Shown: one piece after another, positions 15,995 to 24,351 of the stretch | Layout of the letters: every line of letters begins with the position of its first letter | Numbering within the stretch: the first letter of the stretch is position 1 | From: CAWCLK01 sp963796225 | GTDB lineage: Bacteria; Actinomycetota; Nitriliruptoria; Nitriliruptorales; Nitriliruptoraceae | Reading direction: 5' to 3' | Length of the DNA: 40,077 nucleotides | Assembly (NCBI GenBank): GCA_963796225.1 | Contig: CAWCLK010000021.1 | Span: forward strand, 1 to 40,077 | Notes under the pieces: generated by a model | The model's database searches: none | What the model was told of the DNA's origin: nothing | What the model saw: the letters and a program-made list of their open reading frames with translations, nothing else | Position numbers and translations under genes: made by a program

Positions 15995-17200
15995 ATGTCG
16001 ACCACGCCGTCAACCGAGGCCCTGTTCGACGCGTTCGCCGCGCACGTCCACCCGGGCAAGGTCGCGATGTTCCGCCAGCTCGGGGTCGAGCTGGTCATCG
16101 GGGCGCGCGAGGGGCCGCGGTTCCAGGACGCCGGCACGGGCCACTGGTTCTGGAACTGCCACAGCAACGGGGGCGTGTTCAACCTGGGGCACCGCAACCC
16201 CCAGGTCATCGCGGCGCTGCGGGCCGCGCTGGACGACCTCGACATCGGCAACCACCACCTCGTGTCTCCCTGGCGCGTGAGGGCGGCCGAGAAGCTGGTG
16301 GCCTCGACCCACGGCACGCTGCCGGGCGTGGTGTTCGCGGCGTCGGGCAGCGAGGCCGTGGAGGCCGCCCTCAAGGCGGCCCGCGGGTTCACCCGCCGCC
16401 GGCGCGTGGTCAGCCTCGTCAACGGCTACCACGGCTGCACCGGCCTGGTGATGGCGGCGGGGCACCAGGCCGCGCGTGACCGCTACCTGCTCGACCTGCC
16501 GGACTTCGTGCAGGTGCCCTTCAACGACCTCGATGCCATGGCCGCGGCGGTGGACGACACGACCGCCGCCGTGTTGCTCGAGGCCATCCCGGCCACGGCC
16601 GGGTTCCCCCCGCCGGAGCCCGGCTACCTCGCCGGCGTGGCCGACATCGCGCGGGCGCACGGGGCGCTGGTCGTGCTCGACGAGGTCCAGACCGGCGTCG
16701 GTCGCACCGGCACCTTCTGGTACCACCAGCAGGAGAGGATGGTCCCCGACGCGCTGGTGACCGGCAAGGCGCTGAGCGGCGGGGTCTACCCGGTGGCGGC
16801 CACCCTGCTGGCGGCCGAGCCCTTCACCTGGTTCACCGAGGACTTCTCGTCCCACGTGTCCAGCTACGGCGGGTCCGAGCTCGGGTGCGTGGTCGCGTCC
16901 ACGGTCTGCGACATCGTGGACACCCCGGCGTTCTCGGCCCACGTCCACCGGCTCGGCGACGTGTTCGCGCAGGCGTTCGCGGACGCGCCCTTCGGCCTGC
17001 GCCAGCGCGGCCTGACCATGGGCCTGGAGACGGGCAAGGAGGGCGGGGCCTTCGACGCCTGGAAGCGCCTGTACGACGTCGGCGTGTTCGCCTTCCCCGC
17101 CGCCTACGACACCTCGGTCGTGCAGTTCAAGCCGCCGCTGATCCTCGAGGTGGACCAGGCCGAGGAGATCGCGACCCTGGTGCGCAAGGCACTGGGATGA
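15995..17200 (+). CDS. Class III PLP-dependent aminotransferase
   Basis: A 401-residue fold-type I aminotransferase. The PLP-binding aspartate is Asp229 in VVLDEVQTGVGRTG and the Schiff-base lysine is Lys258 in VTGKALSGG. SGSEAVEAALKAAR near residue 115 gives the phosphate-binding region. Class III enzymes transfer amino groups to and from non-alpha positions, for example of ornithine, acetylornithine or GABA; related lyases act on phosphoethanolamine. The exact substrate is not readable. Start: ATG at 15995 after GGAGAGG. Its stop overlaps the start of a kinase-like gene as ATGA. Fusions of this aminotransferase class with kinase-like domains are known, which makes the pairing meaningful. 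Confidence 0.92.
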   Translation: MSTTPSTEALFDAFAAHVHPGKVAMFRQLGVELVIGAREGPRFQDAGTGHWFWNCHSNGGVFNLGHRNPQVIAALRAALDDLDIGNHHLVSPWRVRAAEKLVASTHGTLPGVVFAASGSEAVEAALKAARGFTRRRRVVSLVNGYHGCTGLVMAAGHQAARDRYLLDLPDFVQVPFNDLDAMAAAVDDTTAAVLLEAIPATAGFPPPEPGYLAGVADIARAHGALVVLDEVQTGVGRTGTFWYHQQERMVPDALVTGKALSGGVYPVAATLLAAEPFTWFTEDFSSHVSSYGGSELGCVVASTVCDIVDTPAFSAHVHRLGDVFAQAFADAPFGLRQRGLTMGLETGKEGGAFDAWKRLYDVGVFAFPAAYDTSVVQFKPPLILEVDQAEEIATLVRKALG

Positions 17201-18105
17201 GCCCGCTCGCCGACGCCCCGACCCCTGCTGCCCCCGAGGCGCTCGACTGGGGCCGGCTGGAGGCCCGCTACGAACGGGCTCTGGACGAAGGCACGCCGGG
17301 GGACCTGCCCGTGGTCGGCTTCGGCGAGATCTCGCTGGCCTTCGGGTGGCCACCGGAGGCGCCCACCGTGGCGGTCCGCAGCCTGCCGGTCTTCCCGGAC
17401 CGCGACCGGCTGCAGGCCTACACCGACCTCGTCGCCGAGTACGTCGGGACCCTGCGCGACCGGGGCGTGGACGTGCTGCCGACCCACGCGTGGTCGGTCG
17501 CGGTCGACGGCGGCTGGCGGGGCTGGCTGGTCCAGCCGCTGCTGCCAGCCGACACGATCGGCCCGGCGGTGCTGGCCCGGGGCGGCCCGGACGCCGACCG
17601 GCTGCTGACGTCGGTGGTCGAGCAGGCCTTCGAGGTCATCGACGACCGCGTCGGCATCGACGCGCAGGTGTCGAACTGGGCGCTCGTGGACGGACGGCTG
17701 CGCTACCTCGACGTGGGCACACCGATGCTGCGGGACGCGGCGGGGCGGGACCGCCTCGACGTGGGCATCCTGGCGACCGCCGTGCCGTGGGCCCTGCGCG
17801 GGCTGGTCACGTCGGTGGTCGGCCCGGCCCTCCTCGCCCCGTACCACGACCCGCGCCGCACCCTGCTGGACACCGCCGGCAACCTGCTGCGCGAGCGCCT
17901 GCCCCGCTGGATCCCGCCGATGCTCGAGCTCGCGGCGCCACGCCTCGAACGCCCCGTCACCCTCGCCGAGGTCCGCCGGTTCTACCGCGGCAACGCCGCG
18001 ACCTACGCGAGCCTGCAGGCCCTGCGGCGGGCCGACCGGGCATGGAGCCAGCGGGTCCGCCACCGCCCGTACCCGTTCCTGCTGCCGGACCACTACGAGC
18101 GGTGA
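17197..18105 (+). CDS. Uncharacterised protein with kinase-like (APH/protein kinase fold) residues
   Basis: A 302-residue protein translationally coupled to the aminotransferase (ATGA overlap). I do not recognise a named family, although DUF6206-type proteins may be similar. A kinase-like pattern is visible: a possible glycine loop VVGFGEISLAFG (about residues 40-51), AVRSLP where kinases have the ATP-binding lysine (here Arg), a hinge-like WLVQPLLP, and a catalytic loop in which Asp155 and Asn160 have D-x4-N spacing. Asp172 in YLDVGTP occupies the place of the DFG aspartate. The C-terminal 70 residues are rich in Arg and aromatics. A small-molecule kinase or a degenerate kinase acting with the aminotransferase is the best inference. 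Confidence 0.6.
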   Translation: MSPLADAPTPAAPEALDWGRLEARYERALDEGTPGDLPVVGFGEISLAFGWPPEAPTVAVRSLPVFPDRDRLQAYTDLVAEYVGTLRDRGVDVLPTHAWSVAVDGGWRGWLVQPLLPADTIGPAVLARGGPDADRLLTSVVEQAFEVIDDRVGIDAQVSNWALVDGRLRYLDVGTPMLRDAAGRDRLDVGILATAVPWALRGLVTSVVGPALLAPYHDPRRTLLDTAGNLLRERLPRWIPPMLELAAPRLERPVTLAEVRRFYRGNAATYASLQALRRADRAWSQRVRHRPYPFLLPDHYER

Positions 18106-18112
18106 CCCCGAT

Positions 18113-18131
18113 GGCCTGCCCGGGGCGGGCC
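18113..18131. terminator. Convergent-gene hairpin
   Basis: GGCCTGC (18113-18119) can pair with GCGGGCC (18125-18131), with one G-U pair and the loop CCGGG. It fills the 25-base gap between the stops of the kinase-like gene (plus) and the histidine kinase (minus), and could end transcripts from both sides. Confidence 0.45.
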
Positions 18132-19114
18132 TACGCCGCCGGGAGCGTCACGAGGAAGCAGGCGCCGTGCGGCTCGTGGGGTTCGTACCGCACCTCACCC
18201 CCGCTCTCGTGCGCCAGTCGGGCCACCAGCTCCAGACCGAGCCCGGTACCGGGGCGGCTCTGCCGGGTCTCCTCGGCGCGCGCGTACCGGTCGAACAGCC
18301 GCGGGACGAAGGACTCGGGCACCCCGTCCCCGTGGTCGCACACCGCCAGCTCCACCATGTCGCCACGTCGGCGAGCACTCACGGTGATCGGTGGTGCCCC
18401 GTACTTGTCGGCGTTCTCGACGAGGTTGAGCACGATCTCGTCCACGTGGGCGGGGTCCGCGAGCACGCGCAGGTCGCGCGGACAGTCGATCTCGACCGAG
18501 GCGATGCCGAGGTCCGGCAGGTGGGCCAGCGCGACCTCCCAGAGCGCGACCGGCTCGACCACGGCCTCGTTGCCGGCGCTGCGAGCCAGCAGGATGCGGT
18601 GCAGCATCCGCTGCAGCCGTCGCGCCTGCAGCCCGACCCGACGGACCAGGTCACGGCGGTCGCGGTCGGCCAGCTGGTCCCAGCGTGCGTCGAGCGTGTC
18701 CGCGAACCCAGCCATGATGGCCAGCGGCGTGCCGAGCTCGTGGGCGAGCTCGCCGGTCAGGTCGCCGCTCTCGGCCAGTGCTGCGCTGAGCTCCGCCACG
18801 CGACGGCGCTGCTCGGTGGCGTCGCGCAGCGCGATGACCCACACGTCCTCGCCGGCCCAGGCGGTCCGCGTCGCCCGGAGCTCGACGGTGCGAAGGCTGC
18901 CGTCGGGCCGCACGAGGTCGACGTCCTGCACGCCGACCACGTGGGGCAGCCCGAACGGTTCGCCGACCAGCCGGTCCGGCGCACGCTGGTACAGGCGGCC
19001 GGCCGCCGGGTTCGCCCACCGGACGACCCCGGACGTGTCGACGACGATGAGGCCGTCCGGTGTGCTGGACAGCAGCCCCGCCAAGTCCTCGGGTGGTGAC
19101 CTGTGGGGGCTCAC
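18131..19114 (-). CDS. PAS-domain sensor histidine kinase (Kai operon)
   Basis: A 327-residue soluble histidine kinase. A PAS domain covers about residues 12-100. The HisKA helix holds phospho-acceptor His125 in GELAHELGTPLAI. The ATPase domain has an N-box LNLVENADKYG (Asn230, Asn234), a G1 box DHGDGVP near 262 and a G2 box GTGLGLELVARL near 290. There are no membrane segments. The GTG start overlaps the KaiC stop (GTGA), so it is co-translated with kaiC and the kaiB-like gene. In cyanobacteria the KaiC-linked kinase SasA has a KaiB-like sensor domain; here that place is taken by PAS. No response regulator is adjacent. Confidence 0.92.
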   Translation of the reverse strand: MSPHRSPPEDLAGLLSSTPDGLIVVDTSGVVRWANPAAGRLYQRAPDRLVGEPFGLPHVVGVQDVDLVRPDGSLRTVELRATRTAWAGEDVWVIALRDATEQRRRVAELSAALAESGDLTGELAHELGTPLAIMAGFADTLDARWDQLADRDRRDLVRRVGLQARRLQRMLHRILLARSAGNEAVVEPVALWEVALAHLPDLGIASVEIDCPRDLRVLADPAHVDEIVLNLVENADKYGAPPITVSARRRGDMVELAVCDHGDGVPESFVPRLFDRYARAEETRQSRPGTGLGLELVARLAHESGGEVRYEPHEPHGACFLVTLPAA

Positions 19115-20616
19115 GGCGGCACCGACCGCGCACCCAGGTCTGCCTCCCGTGGGAGCCCGATGAGGATGTCGGCGACCTCGACCAACGGTGCCCCGACGTG
19201 GAGGCCGTGGTCGTCGATCGTGAACTGTCGCAGCGACCGGTCGTGGGCGGAGCCGCGCATCTTCAGCACGCTCACCACGCGGTTGAGCTCGGCCTGCGAC
19301 TCGGCGTAGCGCAGCAGGACGATGCAGTCCGAGAGCACCGACACGTGGGCGCCGGTGGGGTGCCCGCTGCCGAACAGCTCGGTGGCTGCGGTGTACAGGC
19401 CAGTGATCCGGCGCTGCTTGATCAGTCCGGTCAGCGCCATGACGAACTCGCGGAATGGCTTCTCCTCACTGATCCGTTCGATCGCCGTCAGGCTGTCGAG
19501 CACGACCCGATCAGGGTCCAGCCGGTCGACGGCACCGATGATCTCCACCAGGTGCTCTTCGAGGGAGGCCGACTCGGGATACCGGCACAGCAGGTGCAGT
19601 CGGCCGTCCGTCAGCCCCGTCTCGACGTCCTGATGCCAGTTGCGGGCGTTGCGGCGGGCCTGGCCGGCGCTCTCCTCGAAGCCCACGAACAGCACGCGGC
19701 CGCCCTCGGCGAGGCTCTGGGCGGCGAAGCCCATCGCCACCAGCGACTTGCCGGTCCCGGTCGCCCCGGCGACGAGCACCACGGAGTCGCGGAAGAACCC
19801 GCCGCCGGTCATGTCGTCCAACACGTCGTTGCCGGTCGAGACCCGCTCGGCGGACACCTCCTGGGTCAGCTCCACGCCGCCCAGGGGGATCGCCACGATG
19901 CCGTCCACGGGGCGGATCGTGAACGGGTAGGGCCCGGAGCGATGAGCGCCGCCGCGGACCTTGACGACCTCCAGGCTGCGCCGCCGGCGCTCGGTGGCGA
20001 GCCCGAAGTCCAGGCGCACGATGCTGTCGCTCGCGTGCTTGCCCATGCGCAGGTCCAGGTCTTCGTGCTCGGACATCGTGCCTTCGGCCGTCAGCACGGA
20101 GGTGACCCCGGCGGCCTTGAGGGCGGCCAGCAGCCCGTGCAGCGCCCATCGCGTGCTGGCGGCGTCCGGAAAGCGCAGGAACACGGCACTGATCGAATCG
20201 ATCGACAGTCGCGTCGCCCCGATGGCCTGGATCGCCGCGACGATCCGCGTCGTCAACCCGGAGAAGTCGAAGTCACCGGCCACGACCTCGGGCTCGGTGG
20301 TCGGGCTGGCGTCGACCCAGCGCCACAGGCCCTCGCGCTCCCACCGTGCCACGTCCCACCCCATCGCCGCTGCGTTGCGCCGCAGCTCCTCGACGGGTTC
20401 GCCGAGCGTGACGAAGACACCCGGGGCGCCGAACTGGCGAACGCCCTCCACGAGGAACTGGGTGGCGAGGACGGTCTTGCCAGCGCCGGCGACACCGTAG
20501 ACCAGGGTGTTGCGCCCGGCTGGCAGGCCGCCGCCCGCGATCCCGTCCAGCCCGGGGATGCCGGTGCGCACGCGGTCGAGGGGGACCGGCGCGGCCGCCG
20601 TCTCGGATGCGGTCAT
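19111..20616 (-). CDS. kaiC: KaiC-family double RecA-domain ATPase
   Basis: A 501-residue protein with two KaiC domains. CI has Walker A GVAGAGKT (residues 41-48) and CII has GATGTGKS near residue 280. CII keeps the catalytic glutamate pair in LFVGFEESAGQ; in CI the corresponding pair reads Gly72-Glu73. The C-terminal region AELNRVVSVLKMRGSAHD matches cyanobacterial KaiC. At the CII phosphorylation site the cyanobacterial Ser431/Thr432 pair reads Ser426/Val427. KaiC is a hexameric ATPase/autokinase that keeps time or integrates signals. Its start overlaps the kaiB-like stop (ATGA) and its stop overlaps the kinase start. The three genes are one unit; kaiA is not seen. Confidence 0.93.
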   Translation of the reverse strand: MTASETAAAPVPLDRVRTGIPGLDGIAGGGLPAGRNTLVYGVAGAGKTVLATQFLVEGVRQFGAPGVFVTLGEPVEELRRNAAAMGWDVARWEREGLWRWVDASPTTEPEVVAGDFDFSGLTTRIVAAIQAIGATRLSIDSISAVFLRFPDAASTRWALHGLLAALKAAGVTSVLTAEGTMSEHEDLDLRMGKHASDSIVRLDFGLATERRRRSLEVVKVRGGAHRSGPYPFTIRPVDGIVAIPLGGVELTQEVSAERVSTGNDVLDDMTGGGFFRDSVVLVAGATGTGKSLVAMGFAAQSLAEGGRVLFVGFEESAGQARRNARNWHQDVETGLTDGRLHLLCRYPESASLEEHLVEIIGAVDRLDPDRVVLDSLTAIERISEEKPFREFVMALTGLIKQRRITGLYTAATELFGSGHPTGAHVSVLSDCIVLLRYAESQAELNRVVSVLKMRGSAHDRSLRQFTIDDHGLHVGAPLVEVADILIGLPREADLGARSVPP

Positions 20617-20966
20617 GGGGACGCCTCCTCCTGGTCGGGATCGCGCGGGGACGGGCCACGAGACAGTCCCAGCATGTCGGCGGCGACGGCGGCGTCCCGG
20701 AGGTCGCCGACCACCCGCACCAGGGGCCCCGGGGACATGCGCATCACCATCGGGAGCGCCAGGACCCGGTACTCGTCCGCCAGCTCGGGGCGCTCGACCA
20801 GATCGACCACCTCGATGTCGTACGTGGTCACCCCGTGCGCGTCACAGAGGTCGTGCAGCGCCTGCACGACCTGCTGCGACTGCCACGAGCGCCCGGCGAC
20901 GAGCACTCGGAAGCGGTGCCCGTCGTCCACGGACCCTCGCGCATCGTTTCGGTACGTCCGATCCAT
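20613..20966 (-). CDS. kaiB: KaiB-like thioredoxin-fold protein
   Basis: A 117-residue protein whose core aligns by eye with KaiB: RVLVAGRSWQSQQVVQALHD at residues 19-38 matches the LYVAG-x-P-x-S region, followed by IEVVDLVERPELADEYRVLA, LPMVMRMSPGP and RVVGDLRD. KaiB changes fold to bind the CI ring of KaiC and alters its phosphorylation or signalling. Compared with cyanobacterial KaiB (about 100 residues) it has short extra tails at both ends. ATG at 20966 opens the operon, and its stop overlaps the kaiC start (ATGA). The kaiB symbol is used in the family sense; true clock function is not shown. Confidence 0.85.
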   Translation of the reverse strand: MDRTYRNDARGSVDDGHRFRVLVAGRSWQSQQVVQALHDLCDAHGVTTYDIEVVDLVERPELADEYRVLALPMVMRMSPGPLVRVVGDLRDAAVAADMLGLSRGPSPRDPDQEEASP

Positions 20967-20995
20967 GATGCCACTCGGTGCGGGATCTGGCGAGT

Positions 20996-21060
20996 GCCAC
21001 CCGGCCCCTCGTCACCGGGACGACCGACGTGGTCGCACCCCTCAGCCCGTCCCGGGTGGC
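20996..21060 (-). terminator. Long-range dyad between monooxygenase and kai operon
   Basis: GCCACCCGG (20996-21004) and CCGGGTGGC (21052-21060) are perfect inverted repeats bracketing 47 bases. Inside is a smaller dyad CGACC/GGTCG at 21021-21035. It begins right after the monooxygenase stop and lies 29 bases before the kaiB-like start. It could be a terminator for the upstream gene, part of the kai promoter, or both. Confidence 0.35.
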
Positions 21061-22653
21061 CTACGCCGACCTGCGCAGGGCTCGTGCCGGGGCGGTGACC
21101 GCGCGGCCCACGGTCGCGGCGGCGCTGGCGATCCCGACGTCGACGGCCCGGCGGGCGGTGCCGAGCAGCCCGCGGTCACGGGTGCCCTCGTCCGGGTGCG
21201 AGAACTGCAGGTGGCCGTCGTCGATCGGCAGCAGCCGCAGCGCCAGCCAGTCCAGGAGCAGGTTCTGGGTGTTGCGCCACGGGGCGCGGGCGCCCTGGCG
21301 CGGCATCCGGTCCATGGCCCGGGTGACGTAGCCCGAGGACAGGCCGACGAAGGGTTCGTCGGACACGGGCTCGTCGTCGCCGCGGGGCGTGACCACCTGC
21401 CGGCCGATGCGGTCCATGTGCGTGAACAGCTGGTTGAGGTAGTGGCCGACGAGGTCGACCTTGCGGGTCCACGACACGTTCACGTACCCGAACACCAGCG
21501 CGAAGTTCGGGACCCCGTCGACCATGATCGCCTTGTAGGTCATGCGGTCGGTGGCGTCGACGGGCTGGCCGTCCACCTCGGCGGTGATCCCGCCGAGCAG
21601 CTGGACCTCGAGGCCGGTGGCGCTGACCACGATGTCGGCCTCGATCTCCTCGCCGGAGGCCAGCCGCACGCCGGTCGGGGTGAAGGTGGCGATCTCGTCG
21701 GTGACGATCGTCGCGTCCCCGCGGCGCAGCGTGCGGAACAGGTCGCCGTCGGGCACCACGCACAGGCGTTCGTCCCACGGGTCGTAGTCCGGGGAGAAGT
21801 GGCGCAGCGAGATGTCGGGGCCGAGCTGGCGGCGTGCCGACGCGAGGATGCCGCGGCGCACCAGCGACGGGAAGGCCTTCGCGCCGTAGTACATCCCGAG
21901 CTGGATGCCGAGGTTGCGGTAGCGGGCGAGGTCGGCGACGAACGTGTCGGGCAGCACGGTCTTCAGCGCGGCCGAGACCCGGTCGACCTCGGGCACGCTG
22001 ACGACGTAGGCGGGGGAGCGCTGCAGCATCGTGACGTGGGCGGCGTCGGCCGCCATCGCCGGGACCAGGGTCACCGCGGTCGCGCCGCTGCCGATCACCA
22101 GCACCCGCGCGCCGGTGTGGTCGAGGTCCTCGGGCCAGAACTGCGGGTGCACGAACGTGCCCTGGTAGTCCTCGACGCCGGGGAAGTCGGGTTGGTGACC
22201 CCGGTCGTAGTCGTAGTACCCGGTGCAGGACACGGCGAACCGCGCGGTGGTCGTGGAGGTCTCGCCGGTGTGCTCGTCCACGGACTCGATGGTCCAGCGC
22301 CCCTCGTCGCTGGACCAGCTCGCCCGGGTGACGCGCTGGCCGAAGCGGATGTGCTGGTCGACCCCGTACGCCTCGGCGGTCTCGCGCACGTAGGTGCGGA
22401 TGGACTCGCCGTCGGTGATCACCTCGTCCTGCGGCCACGGCCGGAACGCGTAGCCGAAGGTGTTCATGTCGGAGTCGCAGCGGATGCCCGGGTAGCGGAA
22501 CAGGTCCCACGTCCCGCCGATGCGGTCGCGACGGTCGAGGATGGCGACCGAACGCTCCGGGTGGGCGATCGCCAGGTGGCACGCGATGCCGATCCCCGAG
22601 ACCCCCGCCCCGACGATGAGGACGTCGACGTCGACGTCGGCGGCGGTCAGCAC
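21061..22653 (-). CDS. Baeyer-Villiger-type FAD monooxygenase (EthA-like)
   Basis: A 530-residue class B flavin monooxygenase. FAD motif GAGVSG lies at residues 15-20, the NADPH motif GSGATA at about 188-193, and between them the Baeyer-Villiger fingerprint YQGTFVHPQFWP at 163-174. GTWDLFRYPGIRCDSDMNTFGYAFRPW is characteristic of the branch containing mycobacterial EthA. It would use NADPH and oxygen to convert ketones to esters or to oxidise sulfur or thiocarbonyl groups. GTG at 22653 follows GGGAG on the minus strand. It is divergent from the broken coiled-coil peptidase gene, and the shared upstream region holds a 16-bp palindrome. Confidence 0.92.
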   Translation of the reverse strand: MLTAADVDVDVLIVGAGVSGIGIACHLAIAHPERSVAILDRRDRIGGTWDLFRYPGIRCDSDMNTFGYAFRPWPQDEVITDGESIRTYVRETAEAYGVDQHIRFGQRVTRASWSSDEGRWTIESVDEHTGETSTTTARFAVSCTGYYDYDRGHQPDFPGVEDYQGTFVHPQFWPEDLDHTGARVLVIGSGATAVTLVPAMAADAAHVTMLQRSPAYVVSVPEVDRVSAALKTVLPDTFVADLARYRNLGIQLGMYYGAKAFPSLVRRGILASARRQLGPDISLRHFSPDYDPWDERLCVVPDGDLFRTLRRGDATIVTDEIATFTPTGVRLASGEEIEADIVVSATGLEVQLLGGITAEVDGQPVDATDRMTYKAIMVDGVPNFALVFGYVNVSWTRKVDLVGHYLNQLFTHMDRIGRQVVTPRGDDEPVSDEPFVGLSSGYVTRAMDRMPRQGARAPWRNTQNLLLDWLALRLLPIDDGHLQFSHPDEGTRDRGLLGTARRAVDVGIASAAATVGRAVTAPARALRRSA

Positions 22654-22761
22654 GGCTGGCTCCCAGGGTCACGGCACGCGGGTCGGCCGGAACGCTACTG
22701 GGCCGCGGGGCGCCGGCAGGGGGGACGGCGGGGACGCCGACGGGATGTTCGCCCACGGACA

Positions 22762-22777
22762 CTGCCCGTTCGGGCAG
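22762..22777. promoter_or_regulatory. 16-bp palindrome in divergent promoter
   Basis: CTGCCCGTTCGGGCAG is a perfect inverted repeat with a 2-base centre, too tight for an RNA hairpin loop but typical of a dimeric-repressor site. It is 108 bases upstream of the monooxygenase start and 93 bases upstream of the coiled-coil peptidase start. No repressor gene is adjacent. Confidence 0.45.
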
Positions 22778-22870
22778 ACTGACTCCGTGCAGCAGGTGAG
22801 TGCAAGCGGCAGGCACATCCGTAGCATCACGACCGGCAGACGCGAGTGGAACGACCCGAGGGGGGCGGCG

Positions 22871-24255
22871 GTGCCGAGGGAGCGGATCTGGCTGGCGGTG
22901 GTGGCCGTCCTCGTGCTCGCGCTGCCCACGGCGGCGTTCGGCCAGAGCGCCGACGACGCCCGCCAAGCAGGCCGAGCAGTACGAGCAGCAGGCCGACGCC
23001 GCCCAGGAGCGCGCGCAGCGGCTGGCCCAGAAGACCGACGAGGTCGAGGCGCGCGTCGCCCGGATCGTCGACCGCGTCGGGCGGGTCGAGCAGCGCCTGG
23101 CCGCCGCGCGGGACCGCGCCGACCGCGTGGAGCAGAAGCTCGAGGCCGCGGGACGGGTGCTGGAGGCGGCCGAGCTGGCCGCGGACAAGGCCGAGAACCG
23201 CGCCGAGCGCGCCCGACTGCGTTCGGAACGCGCCGACGCCGACCTGGCGGCCAAGCGTGGCGAGCTGCAGGTCAACGAGGACGAGCGCGCCTCCGTGGTC
23301 CGCGACGCCTACATGTACGGGCCGGGCGTCGCCTCGCCGGAGCTGGCCGTCCTGCACATGGCCGAGTCCAGCACGCCCACCGACGTCGCCGACGTCCTGC
23401 ACATGCTCGACGTGGTGCTCGTCGACCACGGCCTGCTCGTGGACGAATCGGTCCGGCTGGCCGAGGAGTCCGAGATCCTCGCCACGCGCGCCCAGGACGC
23501 CCGGTCCGAACGGGAGCGCGAGTTCGCGGCCGCCGACGCCGCCCGCGACGAGGCCGCCGGCAAGCACGCCGAGGTGCTGGTCCTGATGGGCGAGGCCGAA
23601 CAGGCCGTCGCCGAGGAGCAGGACGCCATCGCCGCCCTGCAGACGCAGCAGGAGGCGGCCCAGCGCCAGATCAACCAGCTGACCCGGGCCCGCACGCAGG
23701 CCGAGGGCGAGGTCGCCCGCCGGACCGAGCAGGCCAAGGAGGCCGCCCAGCGCGCCGAACGACTGGCTGCCGAGGCCGCAGCGGCGGCGGCCGCGGCCGC
23801 CGCCCGGGCCGTGCCCCCCGCCCCGGCGGGGGTCAGCGTCAGCCCCGTCACCGGCGGGCTGTCGCGCGTCGGTGGGATCACCGTGGCGTCCTCGATCGCG
23901 TCGCAGGTGCAGGCGACTGCTCGAGGCCGCCCGCGCCGACGGCATCGTGCTCGGCGGGTACGGCTACCGATCGGTGGAGACCACCATCCGGCTGCGCCGC
24001 GCCAACGGCTGCCCCGACGTGTGGACCTCCCCGCCGTCGTCCTGCCGCGTGCCCACCGCGCGTCCCGGCACCTCGATGCACGAACGCGGCCTGGCCATCG
24101 ACTTCACCTGGAACGGGCGCACGCTCTGCTACCCGAACCCCCCGTCGCGCTGCTACGGCAACCCGGCCTTCGACTGGTTGCGGGCCCACGCGTCGCAGTA
24201 CGGGCTGTACGGGTTGTCCACCGAGGCGTGGCACTTCTCGACCAACGGGCGATAG
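22871..24255 (+). pseudogene. Secreted coiled-coil/M15 peptidase gene broken by two single-base shifts
   Basis: Three reading frames together encode one protein matching the intact paralogue at 26908-28104. GTG at 22871, after a G-rich site, starts a signal peptide (LAVVAVLVLALPTAAFGQ). The frame changes near 22955-22965 to an Ala/Glu-rich coiled coil of about 310 residues, containing RDAYMYGPG. It changes again near 23911-23920 to an M15 (VanY-like) D-alanyl-D-alanine carboxypeptidase domain with HERGLAIDF and EAWHFS. Each shift is repaired by removing one base: in GACGCCCGCCAAG, and the A in GGCGACTGCTC. Apart from this the coding signal is intact, so this is either a very recent pseudogene or two assembly errors. 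Confidence 0.75.
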
Positions 24256-24291
24256 CGCGACAGGCCGCATCACGGTCGTCGGTCGGTGTCG

Positions 24292-24313
24292 CCCTGCCGA
24301 GCGCTCGGGCACG
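24292..24313 (+). terminator. Small dyad after the broken peptidase gene
   Basis: CCGAGCGCTCGG (24297-24308) is a perfect 12-bp palindrome, flanked by CCCTG and GCAC, in the 96-base gap before the next gene. It may act as a terminator or an operator, and I cannot tell which. Confidence 0.3.
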
Positions 24314-24351
24314 GTGCGGGGTGACGGATCCCCGACCCGTGAGGACACTCC

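Noticed and set aside
12366..16013. Minus-strand open frame of 1215 residues
   Set aside because: It runs opposite the macrodomain, ABC transporter and part of the aminotransferase genes; composition is His/Gln/Val-rich shadow sequence and the last third merely repeats the LuxR gene in another frame.
18131..20966. A circadian clock claim for the Kai operon
   Set aside because: No kaiA is seen, the second phosphosite is Val and nothing in the sequence shows rhythmic function; only a Kai-type signalling module is supported.
19060..22782. Plus-strand open frame of 1240 residues
   Set aside because: It is the antisense of the kai operon and the monooxygenase, without domains; long shadow frames are expected at this GC content.
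22871..24255. Programmed ribosomal frameshifting in the broken peptidase gene
   Set aside because: Neither shift site has a recognisable slippery heptamer, stop codon or pseudoknot context, and the paralogue needs no shift.
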